From contig OU612072.1 of the NCBI GenBank assembly GCA_914767715.1, positions 17,424,001-17,488,000 on the forward strand: 64,000 bases of DNA, in the 5' to 3' direction. Made by a program: the position numbers and the translations under genes. Source of the DNA: Membranipora membranacea (taxonomy: Eukaryota; Bryozoa; Gymnolaemata; Cheilostomatida; Membraniporidae). Shown in pieces: positions 23,901 through 36,238 of the stretch (its first letter is position 1; each line of letters starts with the position of its first letter). The notes beneath the pieces were generated by a model. It was not told the origin of the DNA. It saw nothing but the letters and a program-made list of their open reading frames with translations, and searched no databases.

Positions 23901-26900
23901 ACCAAATATCAATACCAAATATATTGAATGATTAGAATTTCACCAGAAAAGTGGCATGATCAAAGGATACAATGATGACAGTGACTCAAATAATCCATCA
24001 TGAAAGCTTCCCCACGACTCCTGCAGCACTAGACACCTTGCAGTGAATAGCTAGCGCACTAGCGGAGTGATTGCCATCTCACACCCTTGTATTTTAAATC
24101 GTAGATATCGCAAGCTCTGCGGTCAAATCTTACAGATTGTGTGGAGCTGGTCTGAAAAAAGAGAGCAAGCTGTGGTGTTAGTAATGATTTACTACGGCCT
24201 CTATGTCCTATTTTGATTACTTTACTATGATTTATTCACGGTGATGTTTTGTTGGTTTATTTTAACTCATGAGTATATTTGAAACTTTGTTGTAGATATT
24301 ACTGTCTAATGGTACTGTATACTGGATAAGTATAGACCAGTTACATGGAGATATCTCTAAGATTACTAAAGATACAAGTCTAGTGGGTAAAATCAGCCTC
24401 AACACTATATCTGATGGTTAGTTATGTTATATTATCCGTGTATATAACCCTACAGGGAGATCATTTTAATGTTTTGCAAACTGAAAATTCACGACAATCA
24501 CGAAAACATAGCAAGTTCAGAAATGCAAAATACATTGATATTTAAATCTTTGAAATCAACAATCCTCGGTCAACTTTCTGAGTCAAATTAAGAAGTCTTG
24601 AATTTAACAAAACTGAAGTTCCAGTTGCTTAAATATTGGCCAAGGCACAATACGAGATGTACGAAACAGAAACTAACAGTTTGGTTTGTGCTCAGTATTC
24701 ACACTGCAGCTGTTAAAATAACAGTTTTTTATTTACCAAATTACCTAGCATTCAGTCTACAATTTTGAAGTTGCTTAACCATTTTCGAAAAGAGAACGAC
24801 TTTCAAAGTGTAACATGACCAAAATGCAAGTGGTTGTTTGCCTCTCCCTTAACACCATTAGTTCAACGCTGAGGTTGTTAAAAATCGCATTGTCATGTTA
24901 TGTATATATTATTAGATGCGAATATATTTATATACATATCTGATAACATCAATAATGAACACTTTGTTTAAAAGACTAAATTAACTGAAATCTGTATAAT
25001 TTTGTAGCTGTGATTGAGAACTCCTTCATAGCGCTCTGCTCATCAGATAAATCTAAACTAGAAGTAGTCTTCTTTACTAAACTTTCACTGAGAGAGAACG
25101 CTCACAAAAAACTCTCACTACTAGAACCAAAGGTAGGCAGGGTGAAGTGGACTGACTGGTGTGCGTGTCTGTGTGCGCCCATGTATTTTACCTTGCTCTG
25201 TATTTTACACAAGGTGTGTTATTACAAATAGAAATGACAATAACAGGAGGGATGAGATGTGGCGCAGTTTTGAAGATTTTTGTCACCAATTGCCGTTAGG
25301 CAAGTTGTGAGATTTTGTTTCTAAATTTTTTGATAATTTTGGTCAGCAATGTATTGTTATATAGAATGCTATAATAATATTATCTCAAATCACCTGAATG
25401 CAGTTGAGTTGGAATATTGCCAATTTTGTCCACAAATAAAAGCAATGGCAGTTGGAAACCCTGCATTATATTATTAAAGTCGCCCATAGACTCAATATAA
25501 ACCTAGACAGAACACTATATGGAGCATTAGCATTGAGGCACTTATTTGAGAGGCGGCGTAACGACATTGGAAGGTGTAGAAGCAATGATGCTATCGTTGA
25601 TTTACTGTCCATAATACAAGTTTCTTGTCGATAACTAGTTCAATTTTGCTCGGATTTTGAATTTGAAAATTACAAATGATTAAGCAGCTTGTCCTGACCA
25701 GTTTGATATTAATTTAAGGCAAAAAAAAAGTTTAAAGAACAAATAGCATCAAGTTGATAACAAGATGCTGCTGATTGTAAAGCAATTTACAAATTCAAAA
25801 TCCGATCAAAATTGATTGAGTTATGAACAATAAGCCTGGATTATGGGCAGTAAATCAATGATAGCACCATTGCTTCTACACCTTCAAATGACGTTACTGC
25901 GGCCCCTCAATTTAGTGCCTCACTTCAGCTGTATATGGTGTCCTGTCTAGGTTTGTTATTAAGTCTATGGAGTCGCCAAACACTGATTTATATTTAATCG
26001 TATCAATGGTTAGGAGTATGGTAGAAATTACCTACTCAGACAGCCCTATATGGTAAGATCCTAAATGGGAAGGAGGCGTGGCCTAACACTGACAGCTATA
26101 ATTTATGCAGCTATTCTGCATGTGTGTTCTTAAAGTAGTTGACCATCCTCCTAATGTTGACAGGTGTTGGTTGTTGCAAAGTCTTCATATGTGGTCCAAT
26201 GTTGACAGTCATAATGTATGCAGCTATTCTCCATGGGTGGTCTAACTGTACATGACTGTATTTGCTTATGTTGACAGTTATAATGTTTCTAGAAAATTCT
26301 CTGTGTTAACACTCATAATGTATGAAGCTATTCTGCCCTTGTTAGATTATACTAGGATACTTATGAGTATCCCACAATGCACCTTTTTAAGGAATTCCCA
26401 GTGAGATCAAGTCAATAATAACATTTATGTGATCGACTTAATCTTCCTGGGAATCTCAAGCTCAGGCTGCATTGCTGAACTCAATAAATTCCCAATTCCG
26501 TTTGAGATGTGTTATTTAATTAATATTTTTCTTTTCCACAGATTCACCTGTTGGATTTACCCGGCAGACCTGGCCGTAATCTACATAGACAGATTCAGGT
26601 ATCCCCAGCTGCTGATGCTTTACTTGTCTATTGGCCGATAGCGTCAGAGGAGGCGTGGCCATGGGCTCCAATGACCAATGAGGAAGAGCGAGCTAATCTG
26701 TGTATTGTATCATTAAATGGAGGGAAACCTCATATACTGGCATATACTAAAACAGAATGTGAACCTGTCGATGTTCAGTTCAGGTGAGTTTTTGGAAGCT
26801 GACTTTGAGGGATTTCATCCTGCCCACCATGGAAACATCAGTTTATACAAATTAATTACATTGTGTAATAGGTTTATAAGGCTTTCATTAAATTCGTCAA

Positions 26901-29900
26901 TTCCAAGCCAGATTTGATGTATTAATACTTGCTAACACACCTTTCTCAGTCACTACAACCTGAATTAGCGCTGAAATATACCTGTTTGCCCGTATTGTAA
27001 TGTGTATCAATCATAGTATATTATTCATGATAGCGGGAGAGATGGTAGTAAGTTGGTTAGTGTAGAGAGATCTGTAAACGCAAAGAGCTGTAGAGCTGAT
27101 ATATGTACGTATGAGCTCACAAAATCCTGTATACACAGAACACATCACACCAGTGTACCGCTCACCAGCAATCTTGTCAAGGTCAAATGGGATAATACAC
27201 TACAGAATCTTATCGCCTCATGTGAGGACAATTCCCTGCTACTCTACAGGTATGTTAGGGTAACTCAATCCTACTCGTAACTGTGGGTACAACCATAGAA
27301 TAACTAACATGTGAAATATGGTACCAACATAATCTGATCAGAGTGGTAAAGAACGTGGACTGAATTCTGCAGAGCATATTGATTTTTGTGTCTGACTGTC
27401 CGTGTTTGCTGAGGAACGCAAAGATAAAATTTCAATAACTTGATGACCAAGTTAACGGCAAAATTATATATCAAGTAAGAGATATCCTTGCCTTGTGATT
27501 AGGATCTTTCGCACCCTTCACACATTTGTGGCCGTTGTCCTGTTCGGGTGACCGTTCTGCCGGCTTCCCAACTCAATCCGTACTCTGTCGTCTATGTCAC
27601 TCCTGTTCAGGCTATACTTCTTGAGGTCTGAGTCGCTGGTGTCTCTCCACCTCTGCTTTGGCCTCCCTCATTTTCCTCTTCCAGATATCTTGAGATCAGC
27701 TACCTTTCTAATATCCTCATTCTCCTCTTGGCGAATACATGACCAAACCATTGAAGTCTCCTCTTCCTCATGCTCACAGAGATCGGTTTCATGTGACTTA
27801 AACATGAATATGAATTATTTGATTACAGTGAGAACTTAAAGAACACCCTGACAGTGCGTACTGAATATCAGGCTGACTTTATAGAGTGGCATCCATCTGG
27901 TGCTTTACTAGCTGTGCTCAATAATAAGGGTGAACTACAGGTAAATATTCTACAACTCAATAATATGAATCATATTTTTGTAGCTATTACTAGATTGTGT
28001 CTGCTGAATAATTGTACTAGTTTTATACTCAGTATAGCATATACTAGAATTGGCTGGTTAAGCCTTCTTCCCCCTCCTATCATGTTCATTGGTTTCATCA
28101 CATTATATATATAATCAGATCTATGGAGAAAGGGAGTGATGTAAGAGTGTGATATATAATAGAGGATTTAGATCTAGTTTGTATCATTTAATTTGGTGAG
28201 GGTTACCAATCAACTGCAGCTCATCTTATTTGGACTGCTATATTACTGGTTCTTGTTGATAGGTTATATAATTTTGATAAAAAATAGCAAGCAATTCAAG
28301 ATGTTGATGATAAAAGAGTTATATTGAATGTATTACAGGTATATGATAAAGCTTTGACATGCTTGAGTCTTACTCTAGAAGGAGTGGAATTTGTGCCTCA
28401 TATTAAACTCTCCAATTTCTTCAGGTGAGTGCTGCATTTTCAAAGCTAAACCTGAAGAACTCATCTATTCTAATGCAATATGACAATGCTCAGTGGTTTA
28501 ATAATGCACTACTGTGTAATACTTCGTAATTTTACTAACTTTTAATCCAACCTTCGAGCCTTATATTTTGTAGTTATCTTATCTCCCCTCATACATTACG
28601 ATGTACCACGATGCACCTTTGTACCGGGTTATGCTAATTTCTCAATCTAGCCTGTTCGTGAGATAGTCTAGATTCCTAGATACCAAAATAACTGAAAAGA
28701 CTCTAGATGTCTTTTTCTCAATTTCCCTATTTGCTCAATGAAGGTAAATAAAAAATGTTATTACAATTGTCCAAAAATCACTACTGCCTTGTCTTTTATG
28801 GATTTTCTACTAATGTCAGTTTATCGCTTTTTTTTGTAGATTATCTCCACATGTGCGGAGAGTATCATGGTGTAATCACAGTACACAGCATACAGGCAGT
28901 GTCCCATCTACTAGAAATACACTACTAATAACATTCGACAGGTAAATACACTGCTCATAACAAACGGCCAGCAGGGAAACCCAATAGTGTGACGATTACT
29001 ATCTGTTCCTTTCCTACGTGATGTTGAAATATTCCTACCCTGCCCTTATTTTTATCACTAGTATTGCCTTATGTATGTATGAGTAGATTAGCCTGTATTT
29101 CTATTTTCTGCTCTGTTTGTAGAGGACCTGTTGGTATAATGAAGTTTACTGGTGAGAATCTGTGTAACTCAGATCTATCATGTCCTCTAATCATCAAAGA
29201 ATATCTCAAATCTAACTCCTTTACTCAGGTAAGGCAATGTCACACAGGTAAGGTTAGGTTACTCAGGTTAAATCAAAGCTATAACTATAACAGAATGTCT
29301 CTGTGTTATACATACACAACTCGGTAATATCAATATAGAACTTATTGTAATATGCTGTGGGTTGTAGGTTAGCCATGTACAAATCAATTGACACCTATGA
29401 AGACATGTAGCTCACAGATTTCAATTAACTAATCCGGTCAACAAAAGTGAATACTCTTAAGCCTACATTTAATCTGGTTTCGTTTTTTTGTCAGATTGTG
29501 TCCGTTGACAGTCTATATTCTGTTTTCAGGCTACCAAATTATTAACGGCTATGAGCTGGAACACAGAGAGTCATGATTGTTTTCAGTGCTTGGTGAGCAT
29601 CATGAACATCCTGCTCAGACAACCTCTGAGTAAGGCTAACGAAGGTACGATCAGTCGGTCATGTGTGACTTAAACTAACATTGTCTCTTCTCATAAGCTT
29701 CCTCCTTACAAAGACCAAGTTGTTTGTCCTAGCCAGTCATAAGTAACAGTAGGAGGTAGCTCAGTTGGTTAGAGCGCCTGCCCTTTAACGCGCAAGCGTT
29801 GGAGGTCCTGGGTTCGAATCCCGCTGTGGTCTACTGACTACTGGGCTCATATGACGCCCCAGGTGTGCTCCGACCTGCCTGCAAACTGAGAGCAACTTGG

Positions 29901-32900
29901 CGCCGAATACGGCGGCCGCGTCCTTAAGGCACTGATATTTCTCAGTCTTCGGACGGAGACAACACTTGCGATTTTAACCCATATTTTAACCCACCTTCCA
30001 CAATACAATGTGTCAGAAGGGGCACTCTTTCCGGCTTTTCCAAAGATTTTGAGGTCCATCAATCAAGTAGACTATGAAGCAAGCTTGCTATGATGGCCTG
30101 CAAAAGATGTGATAAAGTATCTTTAAACTCCCCCTTGTTGAAACGTAGAATATGAATATAATGCCTCTGTGGAACCTAGGAACATGGTCCAAGAGATCGA
30201 TGCATAGACTCGTGCTACATTTACAATATCAATAATATGAGTGACTTTATTGTACAGATTTACTGGAGGCCACCCTGGGATGCTTTTACGCCCCACAGAG
30301 AGCATTAGCTGAGGTTATAATCCTGGAGTATAGAGTACATATAGGTAACCTAGCACGACGATTCTTCCATCATTTAGTCAGGTAATACTCACTTTTTTTA
30401 TTCTGACACACTAGCAATGTAGAATTCAGTCTAGCTGAGTAACAATAATCTTATTTGGTTGTGTGTTTGTGATTTTACATGCATAATGTCAAATGATGCC
30501 AAAAAAGAATGGGTTTATGTTATGTATTTACGTTAATCTAATGTTTCAGATATAGTCGATTTGATAAGGCGTTCCTTCTAGCGGTAGATATAAACGCTCG
30601 TGACCTATTTATGGACATTTACTACGCTGCACTAGATTCAGGACAGGCACGTCTAGCTGCAGCAGCCCGACATAAAGCTAAGCTATGTGATGAGGATCTG
30701 GCATTCTCAGGTTAGTATCTCACAACTTCATACCACAGGCAGCCCTTCATGTACGGGGTATGATCACGGCTATAGGTGGTTCTTTAGGGGGGGGGGGGGG
30801 TTATGGGGTCTTCTTGAACACCTTTAAGAGCTAGCTGTGCTCCATACGAGGGTACGGTCTCACCAACTCCAGCATACAACCTGTGTTCTTATCTTAATGG
30901 TGCTGATGTAGTGGATAACAAAAACATTATTGCCTAGGTTCTACTAAAGCTCAGCTTTACTTAGATACGGGGACGGCGTTATAGTCAGCGAAAGTTTGTG
31001 CCCGCTACAAACTCCTCAAGAGTTGCCATATATGTGAAGCTACTGCTATGTGTATTTACTTGTGTTTTTCAAATAGATCAAATTATTGTCATTTAGTATA
31101 GATAATTTGTAGTTGTCCACTCTCTGAACATAAGGTTCAATAAGAGGACAACTACCAATTTTAACCAGTAAAAAGCTGTCTGAATATAATACCTTACTTA
31201 TTGCATTATAATTGATATATTATTATAGAGTCCGGAGGCTCATCATTAAACGCAGATCTATTGACTGATGATGATTTTCACTCCAGTTCTGATGAGGCCA
31301 GTCTTGTGGACACTCAGGAGAGAGCTGAGGCTATCATACAGGCTAGACTAAACGGGCAGCCACCCCCGCTCCCGCCTAGAAAGGTAATCTGATCAATGAT
31401 TTTAGACTAACAAGCTTACAAAATTGACAAGCTCAACCACTAACATTTCTATTATACTAAGTTATGAACATTATGTTATAATTTATATGTTAGTGGTTAG
31501 TGACAGGTGCATGTTGTTCACAGTGGTGATGTAACATGGATCAGTTATTCTAACAGAGACTGATTTTGACTGAGCCTGGTCCTTAGTCGATCTTAGATGC
31601 TCAAGCATGACAGACGATATAGAGGCTAAATGAGTTTTCCCCTAAACATTTAAGCTGGAAAGTATTGGCTAAATGATGTCTAGGACATTTCTTTCAGCTC
31701 AATATAGACACATGTTCTGTTCATGTGAGATGCCCCATGATCTGACAGCTGTATGTTATTGTATGTGATTTTACAGCCTGGAGTTATGCCCCCTGTGATA
31801 CCACCTCGCTCACAGAGAGGGCGCTCATCTATGACATCATCACTGCATAAGACTCCATCTAGTGGTGATTCTACTCCCCCTCTACCTCCCAGATCTCGGT
31901 CTGCAGCTGTACTAACATCATCAGGCAGTAGAATATCATCTCATCATACACCACACAGTAATCTACAGGTTAGTCTGCGGTCTGTGATATATACCTCACA
32001 GCCTCCCCCCCCCCTCCCACAATATTATTATGATTAGAATTTATTTATCTGGGCATTTATCGCCCATACAGTTGATTTAAATTACTCGTTGATACGCAAG
32101 ATCAACTAAACCCAAGCTTACCTATTGGTTTTGATATAATGATGACGACAATGATGTTTACAGGTTCCAACATACGATGATATGAATAATAAGACTATGG
32201 GTAACTCGACTCCTAAGTATCATCATATGACTGGGTATGTTGTATTAGAGTTCACTACTTTTTCTACTTTTTTTGCCAAAATATGATATTTGTGAACGAT
32301 GTTTTGGATGCATGTCAGGCCTAGGTCAGGGCAATGATCTCATTGGTCAGGTTTTCAGAGCCTTATCATATCAACTTAACAATCCAGGATAAAATTGGGT
32401 GATTGCAAAATATTTCCTTAAAGGGCAACCAAGGTTTCGCAGCAATGCATTAATGGGTCATTCTGCTTGCAGGATAGCCTTGTGACATAGTCTATCTCTG
32501 CAGCACAGCAGTGGTGGCGCTGCCTTCCATCAAGAAAGGCAACTCCCAGGGTTCAAGGTTATGAGATATCAAAACCAGTGTTCCATTTAGGCCCAAATAT
32601 TTCCAAATTATGGGTTTCTATTGTTTTCCCAATTTTGGTACTCAGACTAGGTGAATTAGTTCAAGCCCTATGCTGCAGAGACGAACGTATGCCTCAACAG
32701 TTCGCACATGCGCAGACTGTTAATGGGTAGCAAATAATGTGCTGGGCAGCATCAGCTTTGTGCATTACGCGATGCAAAACTCAAAGTAGTTGCTGACTCT
32801 AAGCTGGGTAACACTTCAGTTTAGGGGATGTTCCAAGACTTTGCTGTAATAATTATAGAGCACAGGCTAAATAATAGCAGGAACAGGAAACTGCTATGTG

Positions 32901-34320
32901 GTATTCTCTTTTAGCTGAGTTTGAGTACCTGATGGAAGAAATGTTTCACAAGAATTCTGGCTGAATAATCATCCGAATTATATTTTGTCTTTTTCCCCAT
33001 GCAGAAGGTGCAATCTGCTATTGATCAATGGCCATCAATGAGAAGTTGTTTGAAACCTTGGTTGCCCTTTAATCTGATACAATTCAGGAATTGTAAGTGC
33101 GACCATGTTAGTGAGAATTATTTCCAAATGACCAGACATTTTTAAGAATGATAATAATAATGGATAACCTTGTGACATCTTGACGACTTGTAATACTCAA
33201 CTCCGATACTATTTTGTTGCGTTGGACGTTAAAGTATTGTCAGGTAAGGTTTGTTTTCCCCCGTTATTCAATCTCCGGTAGCTGTTATTGTATGTTTGTC
33301 CTTCGTAGTAGATGTTTCTAATCATATTTGGATAGATTGATGCTTAAATTTTGATCCATTTTCCATCAGAATATGAAGTTTAGCTTCTGCTGACGAAAGC
33401 TTACAATGATTATCTGTGGATATTCTGAATATCTGCCATCAATCAGCGCTGCCACTTCCAATGATTATCTATGCATCAGTCTTTACTAGAAACTTATATT
33501 ACTATTAAGATCATCTCCCCTGTTTATCTTCCTGCATATGTGTGTATTCATTTGTCCTTCCACCGTCTCTCTGTCTGAGATTTCTCTTCCATAGTATTCA
33601 CATCTCTACGTCAAACCAGAAAAATTACTTTACGGCCGGTCCATATCACTATAGATGTACCTGTAGTCTCAATCGTCTGCCGCTGTCTGCATTATACAAG
33701 TTTGTCCCAGCTGATGTTGAATCATTTTACCATAGAGTTATTATATAATAACTCTATGCATTTTACAGTGATATGAAATTTTAGGCGTATTATATTATCA
33801 GGTATGTTGTGTTCTTTTTATGGTTTTTCTACATTACGTTGATATGACTGTAGATGTACATTACCTAGTGGTTATACATACGACCTTGACCCTGAGGTAT
33901 CACAGAGAATTATAGATGATTTTAACTCTATGATGGTGGATGAAGCTCTAGATTATAATCAGATACCAGATCTCAGACCCAGTAATCAGGTAAGTTACCA
34001 TCTAATCGCTCACTTTGGCAATGAGGTGAGTAGTTCGATATGTTTTATTGTTTCTATATGGAATTCCTGGTTTGAGTTGCATTGGGGGATATTTCTTCAA
34101 GACATAATATCGGATCAAATTTCATGGCAGCTTTAAAAGTTTGCATCATTGGTGGAATATTTACAGTTTCCCGTGTACCAATGTACTCAGTCAGCTCATA
34201 GGCCTCCAACCTTTGAGTAAATCACACTTCATTTCTGACGAAGATTAATCGTTGTGATTGTTTACTTTATAGAAGATGGAGAGAAAACCTGTTAAGGTGA
34301 TACATTTTGGGCTCGTATAG
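20914..34320 (+). CDS. WDPCP: WDPCP/Fritz planar cell polarity and ciliogenesis effector
   Basis: Twenty-one exons: 20914-20974, 21307-21369, 21812-21859, 22424-22494, 23706-23765, 24296-24416, 25008-25132, 26542-26783, 27034-27249, 27829-27940, 28339-28424, 28840-28941, 29123-29228, 29530-29644, 30258-30381, 30550-30710, 31229-31383, 31777-31968, 32164-32234, 33854-33989, 34273-34320. They join to 804 residues; human WDPCP is about 746. Family hallmarks are the N-terminus (SELHLWTLRNHLL), RPDKLRDHIKELE, EEAWPWAP, the WD-like block IEWHPSGALLAVLNNKGELQ, ARRFFHHLVRYSRFDKAFLL, NARDLFMDIYYAALD and the C-terminal KVIHFGLV. The protein acts at the ciliary base (CPLANE complex) and on septin and actin organisation. 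Exons 17-18 add three PxxPxR motifs (PPLPPRK, PVIPPRS, PPLPPRS). Confidence 0.95.
22127..22234. mobile_element. 108-bp hairpin element in WDPCP intron 3
   Basis: Arms begin TAGACCAAGTTTGGTCCATT and end AATGGATCAAACTTGTTCTA. The inner palindrome is around GATCCACCAGTGGATCGTGG. A fragment of the left arm reappears at 36636-36672. Confidence 0.75.
23512..23638. mobile_element. 127-bp palindromic MITE with 9-bp target duplication
   Basis: The ends are TAGGTTAAGCGCTTAACCTG at the left and, in reverse complement, TAGTTTAAGCGCTTAAACTG at the right. Each end is itself a small palindrome, and both continue into TGCCGGGATAGCT. The flanks carry a perfect 9-bp repeat, TATACACCC (23503-23511 and 23639-23647). 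A 9-bp duplication fits the Mutator-like (MULE) superfamily. Almost the whole element folds into one hairpin. It lies in WDPCP intron 4. Confidence 0.85.
25484..25970. mobile_element. 487-bp foldback element with empty site in a paralogous copy
   Basis: Long inverted arms of about 190 bp start CCATAGACT at both ends and continue through AAACCTAGACAG. The insertion is flanked by AGTCGC (25478-25483 and 25971-25976). The duplicated intron 7 at about 46.5 kb reads straight through at 46521-46526 (AGTTGCCAAACTCTG), so it is an empty site. Confidence 0.85.
27500..27795 (-). mobile_element. Decayed non-LTR retrotransposon fragment (RT C-terminal region)
   Basis: On the minus strand, interrupted frames contain the recurrent LINE C-terminal words RRLQWFGHV and, in a shifted frame, GRPKQRWRDT followed by a DL..Y.L.R.D.DDR pattern. 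That arrangement is common downstream of LINE reverse transcriptase domains. It sits antisense in WDPCP intron 9 and is not functional. Confidence 0.7.
29750..30015 (+). mobile_element. tRNA-derived SINE (copy 1)
   Basis: A tRNA-like head has A box TAGCTCAGTTGG and B box GGTTCGAATCCC. A body about 170 bp long shares CCCAGGTGTGCTCCGACCTG and the following CCTGCAAAC..GAGAGCAA with the second copy at 39929-40190. The tail repeats ATTTTAACCCA. The anticodon arm does not pair properly, so this is not a tRNA gene. It lies in WDPCP intron 14. Confidence 0.82.
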
Positions 34321-34990
34321 TGACATGGATTATCTAGTGTTACATTCTACATCATGAGGAGTATCTCTGTGTGTAACTAAGGGACTCACGCCCGATCATC
34401 AAATGGATATAGAGTATGGTAACACTTGCCTATCATAACTAAGTTTTTTTGCTCATGTCGCCACAACGCTCTTGTATTTACCGTCCAAAACCACGTATCT
34501 ACACGTCAAGACAATCACAATTCACAAGACAGCCTTTTGTTTTGCCTCTCATGCTAAGGGCGATTTCTGTACAGTTCATTTAAAAGGGCATCTTTCGTTT
34601 ATTGATGTATATTTTGATTGTATATAACAGCCGATCACATTTTTACCATTTATACACTGGTGATGACCGTCTACATACTAGTATACTATTTCCTTGTATA
34701 TCAGGTATTTTTAATACATAATCCTCCCTATTTAATGTTATGTTATAATGTAACAAAATTACTGCTACCCACTTGAAGACAGAATCAAAGATTCATTGCC
34801 TCTGTGTCTGCAAAAATTCCTTTCACATCGCCTAACTGTTCCCAACAATCAAATCAGTTCAATGTCCTGCAATTACATCACCGAGTCATGGTATGTCTCC
34901 GTTTGCTGGGGAGTGAGTATCTGAAAAGTCATCTCAATGACCTACACCCACAGATACATACAGGTTGTGCCAGTTTATCAATTCTGTGAC
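34321..34990. other. WDPCP 3' flank/UTR
   Basis: AT-rich sequence after the WDPCP stop. It is recognisably duplicated at 38015-38300 (shared ATTATCTAGTGTTACATTCT and TGTATATTTTGATTGTAT-like words). No further coding exon was found. Confidence 0.5.
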
Positions 34991-35813
34991 CTGTGCCATG
35001 AATGCCAGAATGATTATTAATAAGAACTCCCTGTATATGTGCACACTGTACTTTGAAGTTATCTGCTCAGTCAGCTCCTTTGTTTGAGTAAGCTGGAGGA
35101 GCTGGAGCTGATGACCTAATACTAGTGCGTCATAACATTATCTATGTCTATGCTCTAAAGGTACGCCATCTATGTCTGTGCTCTTATATCCAAGAATTTA
35201 AAATATATTCCATTAAACTCTCCAGTCATTACCTTTGTGGTCTGGTTTCCCATTTATATATGATGGTACTAAGAGTCTTTACAACAACAGTAGTTTAATG
35301 CCAAATATATTACATAATGATTAAAATTGCACTAGAATAGTGATATGGGCAAAGGAAACATTGGTGCTAGACAAGGATATCAATGATGAAAGTTTCTCGT
35401 TTCCACAACTTCTGCGGCACGGAACACCTGCCAGTGAGAAGCAAGAGTGCTAACCATTTTGTTAGCCATCTCACCATCCCCCACATAAAACACACTTAGG
35501 TCACAGATATGGTATGCTCTGCTGCCTTATCTTACGTATTGTGTGCAACTGGTCTGAATAAAAGATCATACTGTGATAATGTTAGTAATGAATTATTACT
35601 ACGCCCTATATGTCCTGTTTCGATTACTTGAAAGTTAGTTATACATGATGTTTTGTCGGTTTTTTTTACCTCATGTGTGTACTCGACGCTGTTGTTTAGA
35701 TACAACTGTCTAACGGTACGGCATATTGTGTATGTATATTTCCCTACAGGAGGAACATTTTATTGTTTTGCAAACTGAATATTTACTACAATCTTAATAA
35801 CATAAGCATACAT

Positions 35814-36238
35814 CAGTGGCGTATATTAGCACTCACGGCCCACGGACATCCGTGAGTGGCTGAATAGCTCAGTGTGTAGAGCGTCTGCCTTATAATCACT
35901 GTAAATAAGATTGTTGTGGGTTCGAATCCCATCGCGAATCCCATCGCGGTCAGTTTTTTTTCAAATTAATGCTTTATAACTGGAGCATTTTTACCGTAAT
36001 GTTCTACTGCTATTGAGTTGTTTTCTGAAAGTACCCAACAGCTCAGTGAGCTATTGAAATACCTCTCTGCTTGCACTATTTTGCTACCGATATGCAAAAA
36101 TTTTCGTGTGGGAGGGCGCTTAAGCGCCCCTCCCACACCTCCCCGCCACGCTTACGGCGTGTGGATCGGGCTGTGCCCCATCATTATGCTCATCTCTAAA
36201 AAGTCAGTGAGTGAAATTTTTTAGAATATACGCCCCTG
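35814..36238 (+). mobile_element. hAT-type MITE carrying a tRNA-like segment (copy 2)
   Basis: The terminal repeats are CAGTGGCGTATATT and, in reverse complement, CAGGGGCGTATATT. They are flanked by a perfect 8-bp duplication, GCATACAT (35806-35813 and 36239-36246). The tRNA-like segment at about 35858-35948 has A box TAGCTCAGTGTGTAGAGCG and B box GTGGGTTCGAATCCC. A 13-bp duplication (GAATCCCATCGCG) sits in the 3' part, followed by a T run as Pol III terminator. The anticodon-loop position reads CTTATAA. The paralogous introns at about 24.5 kb and 43.9 kb lack the insertion. Confidence 0.9.

Noticed and set aside
29750-29835. tRNA gene
   Set aside because: A and B boxes are present, but the anticodon stem does not pair, and a conserved non-tRNA body follows that is shared with 39929-40190; it is a SINE head.
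35858-35948. tRNA gene with CTTATAA anticodon loop
   Set aside because: The anticodon arm is not a proper stem, the 3' part has a 13-bp duplication, and the segment lies inside a transposon with a perfect target duplication.
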